Shown here one piece after another: positions 11,731 to 21,730 of a stretch of 64,000 bases of DNA. Every line of letters starts with the position of its first letter. Position 1 is the stretch's first letter. The notes beneath the pieces are model-generated. The model did not search any database. It was given only the letters and a program-made list of their open reading frames with translations, and was not told where the DNA came from. The translations under genes were made by a program, and so were the position numbers. The DNA comes from Sciurus carolinensis (lineage: Eukaryota; Chordata; Mammalia; Rodentia; Sciuridae), in contig NC_062213.1 of the NCBI RefSeq assembly GCF_902686445.1, positions 42,792,741 through 42,856,740 of the forward strand, written 5' to 3'.

Positions 11731-11850
11731 ACCTGGCTTCTACTCCCAGCTCTATAATATATTAGCTGTGTGGCCCTGGACAAGTCACTTATCATGTTTG
11801 AGACCCCTTCCCCCTTAACTATAAAATAAAAATTATAATTTATAAACACT
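11731..11850 (-). repeat. MIR SINE fragment, minus strand
   Basis: The words ctggcttctactcccagctct and gtgtggccctggacaagtca are a MIR core read in reverse orientation. Confidence 0.6.
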
Positions 11851-11991
11851 TTAAGGGTTAAAGATATAATGTCTGTCAAATATTTGAAATATCATAGAAA
11901 AGTGGTTCCTAAATTTTAGTCTGTGGATAGATAAGAAGGAAGAGACAGGAAGAAAAGGATAGAATTGGACATATATAAAAATCATCTGTGA

Positions 11992-12105
11992 AGCTGGGCA
12001 CAATGACACACAACTGTAATCCCAGTTACTCGGAGGCTCAAGCAGGAGTATCATGAGTTTAAGACCATCCTAAGCAACATAGTCTCAAAAAAAAAAAAAA
12101 AAGAA
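11992..12105 (+). mobile_element. B1 SINE monomer
   Basis: A B1-type 7SL-derived sequence (agctgggcacaatg, then actgtaatcccagttactc and ggaggctcaagcagg) ending directly in poly-A without an ID half. It is therefore a monomeric B1 or a truncated MEN. Confidence 0.75.
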
Positions 12106-12499
12106 AAGAAAAGTCATCTGCAAAGCATGTGTATAATGCAAATTCCTGGACCTCAATTCAAAAATCTGCTTTAGTAGATCTGAGGTGAGGGCCAAGAATC
12201 TGCATTTTAAACAAGTTTCGTGGGTAATACAGGTGGCCTGAGGACCACAGTTTGAGAAACAATAATTTATGGTAATGTGAGGGAAGGAGAGAGAATAACA
12301 TGTAATAAAGATTGTAATGAGATGATGATGATAATGAGAAGATATTGCCAAACCAAACAAAGAAAGATTATGAAACACTTCAGAAAAAAAAATGTGCACT
12401 ACAGCTTCTGGATACCTATTAATTACTTGTATTTCTCAGAGGAGAAACATAAGCATACACATAAAAGCAAATCCATGGGTATATTCTAGTGAACATTCA
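12106..12499. other. Unassigned non-coding DNA
   Basis: AT-rich sequence after the B1 tail. A region near 12,160-12,260 vaguely resembles an old repeat, but I cannot name it. Confidence 0.4.
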
Positions 12500-12764
12500 A
12501 AATGGGATCAATGCCTTGCAGACTCTTGGTGGGAAGGTAAATTGTTACAGTCATCATGGAAAACAATATGGAGGTCCCTAAAGAAATTGAAATAGAATTG
12601 CAATATGACCCAGCAATTAATTTCTCTTCTCCTTTGTCTCCAAAGGAAACAAAATCATGACCTCATAATGATATCTGTGTTCTTACATTCATTGCAGCAT
12701 TATTCACACTAAGCAAGATGTGGAAATAACCTTAGCACGTGTCAACCAATGAATGGATGAAAAA

Positions 12765-12808
<44 letters not shown>

Positions 12809-12965
12809 CAAAATATCATTCAGCCTGAAGAAAGGAGCTCTTGCTGTTTGTGATAAAATGGTTATATCTGTTGAAATAAGGATAACAACATGGATCAACC
12901 TAAGTGAAATCAGCTAGACACAGGAAGAAAAGCACTATACAATTATGTGTGGAATCAAAAGAAGG
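12500..12965 (+). repeat. Ancient L1 3'-end fragment (L1M-like)
   Basis: Decayed L1 ORF2 C-terminal coding sequence: catggaaaacaatatggagg corresponds to the conserved K-x-x-W segment. It is followed by tatgacccagcaatt and cattgcagcattattcac. The region contains a (TG)n expansion at 12,766-12,808. It is older than the squirrel-type L1s, and its 3' limit is uncertain. Confidence 0.65.
12766..12808. repeat. (TG)n microsatellite
   Basis: About 21 uninterrupted TG dinucleotides inside the ancient L1 fragment. Confidence 0.95.
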
Positions 12966-13904
12966 AGACAGAGAAGAAAGCCTTGAATATATAAAAACAG
13001 AAACAGCCCCACCTGGCAATTGGTCAGAGACTTTTTTTCTCACCCTGCTTCATAATTGGTATCCCATGTTCTTCTGGCTTACCTCATACCAGACAAGTTC
13101 TCCTCCTGATTAAATTCCAGCCCCCACATCCCAGGCTCCTCTCAAAGAAGAACAGTCATCAGTGGCCCAAGGAGAATCAAGAAGATTGGCACAAAATTAA
13201 AAAATCGGTTCTACCCTAATGTAAAACTGTTGGAACTTTATATAAAATTCTGATAATCAGATACAAAATATCATATAATGGAAAGAGGACATTTTGGGGG
13301 AAAGGGTGATGGAAAGTGGTAAAAGACAATTACTGTGCAGAATTAACTGTTCATGAAGAAATATTACAAACTCAAAAGGCCATTACCAAAACATATAAAA
13401 TCATGAACTGTATGGATAAGAGGTGAAAAAGTCCTACGGAGTCCTGTGGTGGTTGAGTTTGGGGCTGAGCTTAAACTATTGGAAATATGTTTACCAAGTC
13501 TGAAATGTAAGAATACAAGGCCACCTTTTAAAACTTGAGGAACTTAAGTTGGGGAAAAATAAAAGGAAGTACTATTTCACAAAGTAAAGATTAAATTTGT
13601 GGAATTTATTACAAGAAAGTGTGTAAAAGGGGGAAACATAAATTATGTCCCAAAGGATTGGAAGAAATTTATGAATGACCAAACCAGAAATAGCTACAAA
13701 TAAAACCTCAGTTGTAACTAAGATTATAGATTCCCAACAAGCCTGGAGGGTGAGGTCTGTGTGACAATCTTCAAGCAGGCCGGTGACCCTATGGCAACCA
13801 GAAGATTGCCTATGTTTAGAGAGATTGAAACACTAAATAAACATATTAAAGATCATGGAGTTTAGATTTCTCACTATTGGAGAGGAAAGATACAAATACG
13901 GAGA
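12966..13904. other. Unassigned non-coding DNA
   Basis: A-rich sequence. Parts may be further decayed L1M 3'UTR (ggaaagaggac... gggggaaagggtgatgg near 13,280), but I cannot delimit it. Confidence 0.4.
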
Positions 13905-13910
13905 GGGGAA

Positions 13911-14082
13911 ACCAGGCACAGTGGCCCACATCTAAAGTCCCAGCCCCTCGGGAGGCTGAAGAAGGAGAATCACAAGTTTGAAGCAAGTCTCACCAACCTG
14001 TCTCAACATAAAAAGTTTAAAAAGCTGGGAGTTTGGCTCAGTCATAAAGAGCCCCTGAATTCAATCCCCAGTACTAAAAAGA
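13911..14082 (+). mobile_element. MEN (B1-dID) SINE, diverged
   Basis: B1 half (accaggcacagtggccc, tcgggaggctgaagaagg), A-rich linker, and ID half (agctgggagtttggctcag, ending ccccagtactaaaaa). More diverged than the copy at 2,821. Confidence 0.75.
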
Positions 14083-14399
14083 GAAAAAGGGAGGGGACAA
14101 TAATAAACCCTGTAGTATTTGATTGAAATTGAAAGAAGCAGTGTGGATTTACTACTTTCAATACAGAGAGGTTGCTCTAGCGATAAATACAAATACAACA
14201 TGTTAATATTCATTTACACAGATATATATTGCCTAGTTCTGCCTTCTGAAAGAGTTTAGGAGCAGTTGTGTATCTCAGTAACAACAAGCATAACTAGTAC
14301 TCAGATATTTGGAAATCATTCCTTCCAAATGCCATTCTCTACTAAAAGAAACCAGGGTTCCTTAGAGGAATGGTTGATTCCAAGACTAGATCACAGAAA

Positions 14400-15395
14400 G
14401 AGTAAGAATAGCCTGGAACATGTGGGGCAGATAAGGAAATGCTCAAAGAACGACAGGGAAATGTCAAAAGGACACAGAAGCCAGGAAGAAAGGTTCCTCA
14501 CTGACCAAGCCTTGGACAATTTGAACATCAAAATAAATGGTGATAGCAATGAATTATGACCCGCTGAACAAAATAGGAATCTAGGAGTTCACACGCACAA
14601 AACAATGATAAGACAAAAGAGGAGAACGGAAAGATCTTTCTTTACAGCAGAGCATCAACCAAATAAATAAAGAATGATAGAACTACAAAATCACCACTCA
14701 GCAACCTTAATAATATCTGACAGGCAAGACACATCAATCACTTAGAAGACTAGTGGATAAAAATGGCATGAGAGGTGGGTTTTGCAGAGTCCAAAGTATC
14801 TGCCCACAAAATTATTATTAATTGAAATTGAAGAAACTTCACAGGGCTGAAACCTGGCAGATGCCATCTTCACCAAATCATCCAAGCTAATGGCTTTGGT
14901 AACAGGGCAAATCAGCGTCATGTGCCAAGCTATAGGGTATACTATGCCATGTACAAACAGAGAAACAACATGTATCCCATTTGTTTACAATAAAAAAAAA
15001 GAAAAAAAAAGGTATACTTTGAAGAACAGACTTACTGTGGGCATGTTCCAGCCAACACCAAATACCTTTAGTCTAGCCATAAATAAAAACTGGACAAAGC
15101 CAAAGTGAATGATATTCTATAAAATGGCCTATAATCTTTAAAAAATGTCAAGATCATGAGAATCGTAGAAAGACTGAGGAACTGTTTCAAACTGAAGGAG
15201 ACTAAACAGATAACAACTAAGAGCAACATAATTTTGACCTGCATCCTTTGGCTATAAAGAATATTATCAGGACTATTGGCAAAACTTGAATAAGGTCTCT
15301 GACTGAAGGATATATGAGAGTTCTTTGTACTTTGCTTGCAACTTTCCTGTAAGTTTGAACTAGTCTTAAAATAAAAGTTTTATGAAAAGTTTCTT
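14400..15395 (+). repeat. Ancient L1M-type 3' region, interrupted
   Basis: Matches by eye a widespread old mammalian L1 3' region: gaatgaattatgaccc near 14,550, gctgaaacctggcagatgcc near 14,850, aaaaactggacaaagcc near 15,090, then ggagactaaacagataac and a 3' end with gcaactttcctgtaag before an A-rich tail. It is interrupted at 14,936-15,018 by a tiny L1 insertion. A short open stretch at 14,266-14,559 overlaps it and is not treated as a gene. The subfamily is uncertain. Confidence 0.5.
14944..15010 (+). mobile_element. Extremely truncated L1 insertion (~67 bp) with TSD
   Basis: The segment matches the last bases of the squirrel L1 3'UTR (catgtacaaacagagaaac, then catgtatcccatttg and an A-rich tail), the same terminal block seen at 25,411-25,455. 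It is flanked by ggtatact at 14,936-14,943 and 15,011-15,018, so it is a genuine target-primed insertion. Confidence 0.85.
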
Positions 15396-16145
15396 AAATG
15401 CATCTTAGATATCTATAGACTCCAGAAAAATCAAAAGCAAAATCAAATGTAAATGACAACCTGAGGGTTGGCGAAAAGGGGAGATTGGCAGTAGGAAGAA
15501 ACACAAATTTTCTTGGGTTTTTATTACTGGGGTCAACCCTTCCCAAAGACCTACTATGTAGGATGGACTAGAATTCCAACTCAGTGTGGCAGTAGCTGTT
15601 GTCCCAAACTTAAAGTGGACCTTCTTTACTGAAATCACAGGACCCTAAAATTACAAGTGACCCTATAATCATAATCAATTCTCTCACTTATTACAAACAG
15701 TCATTGTACACATCTCCCTGATTAATGCCTCAGGGCACAAATCTCATGAATGATAATGGATGCATTTCAAGAAAGGAAAGGGGAAGAAAGTGAAATTATA
15801 TAGGCAAAGTTTGTAAGAATCCCACTATAGAGGACCCAACTTCTTTGTCCATGTTTTCTTGGCCCACCCTTCACCATGACAACAGCCACCGGGGCTTCAT
15901 CTCCTAGCTCAAAACCACAGGCTATCTGAACCTCCCCAGAAATGAGGAAAAGACTAACAAAGCCACTATGGTGTCTTCTGCAGAAACTTTGCAACAGCTC
16001 CAACACCCAGCTCCATCCAAGTGTTCAAGGCCATGTTGCAGGGCATGAAATCTGTCAAACTCAGCAGCTACCCAAAGGTGCCAGCTGACACACCCGCAAG
16101 ATGCAGTGGCGTTAACTCTCCATGGTTAAATGTTGCATGATGAAA
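15396..16145. other. Unassigned non-coding DNA
   Basis: No repeat recognised. Codon-like composition around 15,840-16,120 gives short open stretches in more than one frame, but I recognise no protein and see no splice or processed-gene structure. Confidence 0.4.
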
Positions 16146-16155
16146 AATGACTCAA
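16146..16155. repeat. Left TSD of the ID-tail SINE
   Basis: aatgactcaa, repeated exactly at 16,295-16,304. This 10-bp pair proves that the unusual 3' tail is part of the mobile unit. Confidence 0.85.
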
Positions 16156-16294
16156 GGGCTGGGGTTGTGGCTCAGTGGTAGAGCGCTCATCTAGCATGCT
16201 TAAGGCCCTGGGTTCCATCCCCAGCACCACATACAAATAAAATAAAGGTATTGTGCCCACCTACAACTAAAACAAAATTTTAAAAAAATTTTTT
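16156..16294 (+). mobile_element. ID SINE with extended 3' tail
   Basis: A tRNA-derived ID head (gggctggggttgtggctcag, gtggtagagcgc, gggttccatccccagcacc) is followed by aaataaaataaa. A non-A segment comes next (ggtattgtgcccacctac), then a final A/T-rich tail. Perfect 10-bp TSDs enclose the whole unit. The same extra tail occurs in the ID copy at 44,818, so it is a family feature. A pol III A-box/B-box pair is recognisable in the head. Confidence 0.88.
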
Positions 16295-16304
16295 AATGAC
16301 TCAA

Positions 16305-16925
16305 AATGATTGCAAAGTATGGTGGCTCTGCCTGGCCTGGATAGAAGACGCAGCCCTTGCTTGATTTGAAGAGTTTTTTCTTACGAAAGAGCGGGTAGAT
16401 GCATAATGCACCATTTAGCCTTTGCTTCCCCTCTTTCTCTGTCTCACTTCCTTTTTTGCCTTGTATTTATTTTCTGCCTGAAGATTGCATCTCCAATAAA
16501 TCCTTAAAATATAAACTTCAGCTCAGCCTTCACTTTCTAGAAACTCTGTGTTAGTATAGTTTTCCAAAAGCTAAATAGCTTTCACTAAAGGACTTCTATG
16601 AACCTTTAACACACGGGTGTGTATTTTGACTCTCCCAAACCAGAGGAACGTGCGCTACAACTCAATTATGGTTTAACACAGAACACTTTCTTCTGAGAAC
16701 ATCTTACAAAAAGAGTGTTCCATAGAGCAAAGTATGGTTAAGTTAGTATTATAGATTTCCATTATTAAAACAACTCTTTGCTATATGAATTTGAAGGTTC
16801 TGCAAATTTAATCTTTCCTTCCCAAACATACAATTGATATGCAATAAAAATGCATAAATAACACCACTATTCTTGGACCTAGGGTTGTAAAATTGACCCC
16901 TAGAAGATTAGGGGATATGAAAAGT
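16305..16925. other. Unassigned non-coding DNA
   Basis: Includes a pyrimidine-rich stretch and an aataaa-type signal near 16,494. It could be a decayed LTR end, but no family is assignable by eye. Confidence 0.35.
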
Positions 16926-17155
16926 GCTTTATAAATTGTAATTACATAATATGTTTATAATAGTTAATACAAAAATCTCCACATGACAGACAAAAGTCTA
17001 ACCCTTTACATACCACCCCAAAGTAGACATTATTCCCATAATACAGATGAAGAAACTGAGACATATGGAATTTTGTCACTTACCCAAAATGACACTGCCA
17101 GGGTTCAGTAAATCCAGAATTTGAACTCAGTATCTTCATTCTTAACCACTGGGTA
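16926..17155 (+). repeat. MIR SINE
   Basis: MIR core words: acagatgaagaaactgagac, tcacttacccaaaatgacac, then atttgaactcagtatc and cttaaccac at the 3' side. Confidence 0.65.
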
Positions 17156-17338
17156 TCATCTCTACATGACGATTAGTTTGTACATTGCATTTAATCCTAT
17201 GAAGGACACAGATATAATAGGATTTATTTTCATTTCCAGCCAACTCAATATGATACAAATAAATGAGACTGTTGGAGGACTCCCCAAGCTTTGAAAGAAG
17301 AGTCTTCTTTTGATGCCCCCAAATTATTACTACCCACT

Positions 17339-17577
17339 TTTTTTTTTTTTTTTTTGGTACCAGGTATGAAACCCAGAGGTGCTTAACCATTGAGCTACAT
17401 TCCCAGCATCCCCAGCCCTTTCTATTTAGTTAGTTAGTTTGCTTGTTTGTTTTAGCCAGGATCTTGCTAAGTTGCTTAGGGCCTCACTAGGTTGCTGAGT
17501 CTGACTTTGAACTTGCAATCCTCTTGCCTCAGCCTCTCAAACCACTGAGATTACAGGTGTGCGCCACCATGCATGCG
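17339..17577 (-). mobile_element. MEN (B1-dID) SINE, minus strand
   Basis: Begins on the plus strand with a T-run (reversed A-tail). The reversed ID half follows (ggtaccaggtatgaaaccca, gcttaaccattgagctac), then a linker with ttag/tttg repeats and the reversed B1 half (tgcctcagcctc, ggattacaggtgtgcgcc-like words). Confidence 0.85.
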
Positions 17578-17989
17578 TGGCATTACCCATATCTTTAACT
17601 GGTTCTGCCTATACAACAAACTGGCACCCAAAGGGACATCCGTGGTTGAAAATATTGACCCTGCTGGCTGTGCCTCTCTAGCTCATTCCCTGCCGTGTGG
17701 CTTCCTGCAGCCTGAGACCCTCTCCTCCTCACCTGGGATCTACTATGAGGCCCATATGCCTCCATGAGTTTATCATAAGGGCAGGGAAGGAGGGGGCTGA
17801 TTAAGAACAGTGAGGAAAAAGAGCAGAAATGGAAAGGGTACATTAAATCCCTCCATAAGCTGAACAAAATTCCTAAACAGATAAGAATTGTGAAAAGCTC
17901 AGGATGAGAGGAGGAAAGTCTCCAAGGAGCTAGGTGTGTGACATAGGCAGTCAGAGAAAGCAGGTGCCGGAAGGCAGGAGCGCAGGGAG
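17578..17989. other. Unassigned non-coding DNA
   Basis: No repeat or exon recognised between a MEN SINE and an LTR fragment. Confidence 0.4.
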
Positions 17990-18310
17990 GAGGGCATGGG
18001 AATTTGTTTCCCCACCATTCTGGAGGTCAGCGGTCCAAGATCAAGGTGTTCTAGATTTCTCCTGGGGCATCTGTCCTTGGCTAGCAGATGACCAACTTCT
18101 AGCAGTGTCCTCATATGGCCTCTTCTCTAGGCAAGTGCATCCCTGGTGTCTCCCTCTTCTCACAAAGACACAATCCTACTGGATTCGGGCCCCACCCTGA
18201 TGACTTCGCTTAGCCTTAATTACCTTCTCAACGACCCTGACACAGTCACACTGGGGAATAGGGCTTCAACATGAGACCGTTAGGGAGGCACAATGCAGTC
18301 CCTAACAAAA
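17990..18310 (-). mobile_element. MLT1-type MaLR LTR, minus strand
   Basis: Reverse-orientation MLT1-like words: ccattctggaggtcag, ggtccaagatcaaggtgttc, then tcacaaagacacaatcctac and cttcaacatgagacc toward the LTR start. MaLR LTRs are ancient non-autonomous endogenous-retrovirus relatives. No internal region is seen, so it is probably solo. Confidence 0.6.
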
Positions 18311-18783
18311 ATGTTTTGGCACCTACAAGAGTCAGAAGCGCACAGTAGGAGAGCAAACCACAGGTCAGGCAGAGTCTCCACTGACCCATCTCTTCCTCTC
18401 AATTTTCTGTAATGTAAGAATACTGCACAGAAGATGAGTAGGAACTGGAAAACTCCTTAAGTCAAAACCTCCATGGACTCAAGGGAGATAGGATCCAATC
18501 CTACCCATGTCACTGTGCCCTTTTTACAGGTACAATTCTGAAATGAAATAGCTAAATCAAATAAGTGATATATGCAATTTCAGAAAATGAATATCCTATC
18601 CAAACTGTAATATCAGGGATAAATAAAAATAGATTATTAATAAAAGAATGTGTATTTCAATATGAAGATGCAAGGGCAGGACTGTGGTAGAACAGTGAGA
18701 TGCTCTGATGTTTGCCTGCACTGATACTGAAGGTTGCCATGAGGAAGACATGTCTGAGTAGAGGCCAATGAAAGAAGGGTGCT
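18311..18783. other. Unassigned non-coding DNA
   Basis: No gene or repeat recognised. Confidence 0.4.
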
Positions 18784-18902
18784 AGCCGGGCACGGAGGCA
18801 CACGCCTGTAATCCCAGCAGCTCAGGAGGATCACGAGTTCAAAGCCAGCCTCAGCAACTTAGCCAGGGCGTGTGTAACTCTGTCTCAAAATAAAAAGAGA
18901 AA
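18784..18902 (+). mobile_element. MEN SINE, B1 half
   Basis: B1 half of a dimeric SINE (agccgggcacggaggc, cgcctgtaatcccagcag, then aactctgtctcaaaataaaa). Its expected ID partner lies about 88 bp further on, at 18,991, instead of directly after the linker. Confidence 0.75.
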
Positions 18903-18990
18903 AGAGGGAATTCATGAACTGAAATTATTTCCATGCATGTACAAGTCTGGATGAACCCAACTACTATGTACAAAGCTCTTACAAAAAAGG

Positions 18991-19057
18991 GGGGCCTTGG
19001 GATGTGACTCAGTGGCTAAGCACCCCTGAATTCAATCCCTGGTCCCAAAAGGGTTCT
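18991..19057 (+). mobile_element. MEN SINE, separated ID half
   Basis: ID-type words (cttgggatgtgactcagtgg, ctaagcacccctgaattcaa, ccctggtccc). It is probably the right half of the SINE whose B1 half ends at 18,902; about 88 bp of other sequence lies between. Confidence 0.6.
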
Positions 19058-19680
19058 GGTACATACTAAAATATTATTTTAATACACACAAAATTCTGGA
19101 AACCTCAGATTTGGAGGCAATAAACAAAATGGAGGTTCCTGACTTAAAAATCAAGCCATTGAAGAGGTGACTGGGAAATGAGGTGGTGTTCAGAGAGTGG
19201 GGCAATTCTACACTTCACAAGACATCGTGCATCCTTGGGCTTCATCCACTCTGCTTCACATCTGAACCCACAGATTTCCAAAACGTCCCTAAGAGAACCA
19301 CGGACCTGGCAGTCTGTTCCTTGAATCCTGGCATCTAACCACCCGACCATTGTGGAAACGGGCTCACTTGCAAGATTTCTGAACTGTTGATTGGAGGAAG
19401 GAGATAGGGACTGTTATGACTAAGTCTATACAACAATTACAAACTGAAAAGCTGGTGACGATACATTCGCTGCTGCGTAATCATTCGTCAAAAATGGAAA
19501 CCACCCATGGAAAATAGTTTCATTCTCTTACTAAATTTTAAAAGAAACTTTCCGCCAAAAAATCATGGTTTGCACATCCTGCTTCAAATAAGTGGATAAC
19601 AGCATTTCTTATCTATCACTAGATACCTTGCAACTTCGACATTTTATGCTAAGATTCTGAGAAGTTTGGAATATTAGAAT
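19058..19680. other. Unassigned non-coding DNA
   Basis: No gene or repeat recognised. Confidence 0.4.
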
Positions 19681-19865
19681 CAGTTCTCTTTTTTTATTAG
19701 TTTGAGATACACATGACGGTGGAACATATTTTGACGTATACATATATGGAGTATGCGTACTCTACTTAGGATCCTATTCTTGTGCTCGTACGTGATGTGG
19801 AGTTTCACTGGTGGCATGTTTATATATGCGCATAGGAAAGTTATGTCCATAGAATTGATTCTCAT
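19681..19865 (-). mobile_element. 5'-truncated L1 3' end, minus strand
   Basis: Starts with a T-run (reversed A-tail). It then matches, in reverse, the 3'UTR end of the older squirrel L1 seen at 39,845-39,990 (gagatacacatgacggtgga, cgtgatgtggagtttcac, gcataggaaagttatgtcc). The flanks agaatcagttctc and agaattgattctc form an imperfect TSD. Confidence 0.7.
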
Positions 19866-19904
19866 GTGGGAAAAATCTTAGAACGGAAAAGGAAACAAGT
19901 ATAT

Positions 19905-20105
19905 TCAGCTACTATTATGCAGCATCTCTAAACAGGTTTCCTTACACATATTATCTCATTTAATCCTCGCTGTAACCTATAATACTATCATTAGCATCCT
20001 GAGGCTTAGTAAGGTGAAGTAACCTGTCCAAGTCAAACAGCCAGTTTGTGGCAGAGCTGAGGTCCAGGCTCCCACCTAAGTCAGACTCCAAAGCCCACAT
20101 TAACA
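19905..20105 (+). repeat. MIR SINE
   Basis: Near-complete MIR core: cacatattatctcatttaat, cctcgctgtaacc, gtccaagtcaaacagccag, ggcagagctgaggtccag. Confidence 0.75.
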
Positions 20106-20159
20106 CCACATATCCCATTGCCCCCTAGACATCAGAGAAGAGGGACTGACTTGTTTTTA

Positions 20160-20335
20160 TGTCCCATCTCTATGCATTTTCACAAACATTATTTCCACAG
20201 TTCCAAGAGAGGTAACTATTGTCCCAACCCCATTACAGATGAGCAAAGAAGACTAGAGAGGTGAGCATTTGATCAGGGTCACATAGCAAGAGTGTGTCTA
20301 AGGTAAGATTTAAGAGCATACTGTGTGATTTTTAC
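20160..20335 (+). repeat. MIR SINE
   Basis: MIR words ccattacagatgagcaaag, gatcagggtcacatagcaag, then a decayed 3' side. It lies directly after another MIR, in the same orientation. Confidence 0.65.
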
Positions 20336-20344
20336 TATATCATT

Positions 20345-20885
20345 CTTTAGTCAGGATTCTCCAGAGAAACAGAGGCAATGGAGTATATTTATTTAAAAGA
20401 CAGGATTTATCATGAGAATTAGCTCACAAAGTAGTAGATACTGAGAAGTCCCATGATATGCCATCTGAAAGCCAGAGAACCAGGGCAGTCAATGGCCCCG
20501 TCTCTGCACAGGCCCTAAGGCTCAGATCAAAGTCCTAAGCACAAGGGGTGGGGAGCTCATGTTGGCTTTTGGTGCAAGTCCCAGTGTCCAAAGGCCTGAG
20601 AACCAGGAGTTCCGGTACTTGAGGGTCAGAGAAGATGGCTGTCCCAGCTCCAGAAGAGAAGGTAAATTTTTCCCTTCTCCACCTTTTTGCTCTGTTCGGG
20701 CTCCCACAGACTGGACGATGCCCACCCATGTTGGTGAGGATGGATCTTCCTAACTCAGTCTACAGATTCAAACACTGATCTCTTCCAGAAACACCTTCAC
20801 AGACACCCCCAGAAATAATGTGATATCAGCTATCTGGGTATCCCTTAACCCAAGCAAGTTGACATAAAATTAACCATCATTATCA
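20345..20885. repeat. Old interspersed repeat, family not named
   Basis: Starts with tcaggattctccagagaaac and ends with ttgacataaaattaaccatc, both typical of a common dispersed mammalian repeat. Internal phrases such as tgagaagtcccatgatatgc agree. I cannot name the family with confidence. Overlapping short ORFs are by-products. Confidence 0.55.
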
Positions 20886-21359
20886 TGTAGTGTCACCTCC
20901 ACAGTGAACAACCAGCCAGCGGAAGTTTCCAGGCCCTTGCCTGAACCTACACATTTAAAACAAAGAGCTACAGTTGTTGCTTAGAAAATGTGTTAGATCA
21001 TCTAAGATGACAACCCATTTCATGATTCTTAAATAAAAAGATCTCTGTCTGCACAGGCTTTTTGGCTCAGTGGTCTACAGAGAATTGTTTGGCTCCCCTT
21101 TGAGTAATATCCTGATATTAAATGGTAAGGAAGGGGATAAGATTTTCAAACAGTGCACAGAAGGTTTGAGTCGAATTGTTCCCTTTGTCAAGATCTGGAT
21201 GATCTCGATTTTCCTGCAGTTTCTTGAGTCCTTCCGCAGTTCAGACAATCTGACTTTTTGGTGAACTTCCAATTATGAAGTCATTTCATGGTTATCACAC
21301 CCCTATGGCCCAATCTCTACGCAGGACCTAAGGCTGATAAAAATGATATGTCCCTTGTT
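20886..21359. other. Unassigned non-coding DNA
   Basis: No gene or repeat recognised. Confidence 0.4.
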
Positions 21360-21730
21360 GCATGCTTTCCTATCCAAAAGCACACCAGGGAGACAAGACA
21401 TGAAAGTCAAAAAGAATGGAACTCTCCTACACTGCTAGTAAGAAGGTTAATGGGTACAACCATCTTGAAAAAAATGTTTGTTTAACAATACCTACAATAG
21501 CCAAACACACGTCTGCCTGTGACCCAGTATTTTCACTCCTGGTGTATGTCCAGTGAAGATGAGTGGTTTTGAACACTAAAGAACTTGTGTAAGAATGTCA
21601 CTGGAAACTTTATTGTAGTGGCTCAATACTTGGAACAACTAAAATAGTCATCAACAGAATATTACACAGCAATGAAAAAGAAAACACTACTAATACCCTC
21701 ATCAAAATGAAAAAGTGACACAGATATAAT
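21360..21730 (+). repeat. Ancient L1 ORF2 3' fragment
   Basis: Decayed L1 words: aactctcctacactgctagt, caaccatcttgaaaaaaatg, cctgtgacccagtattttc, then attacacagcaatgaaaaag. No open frame survives. Confidence 0.6.
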
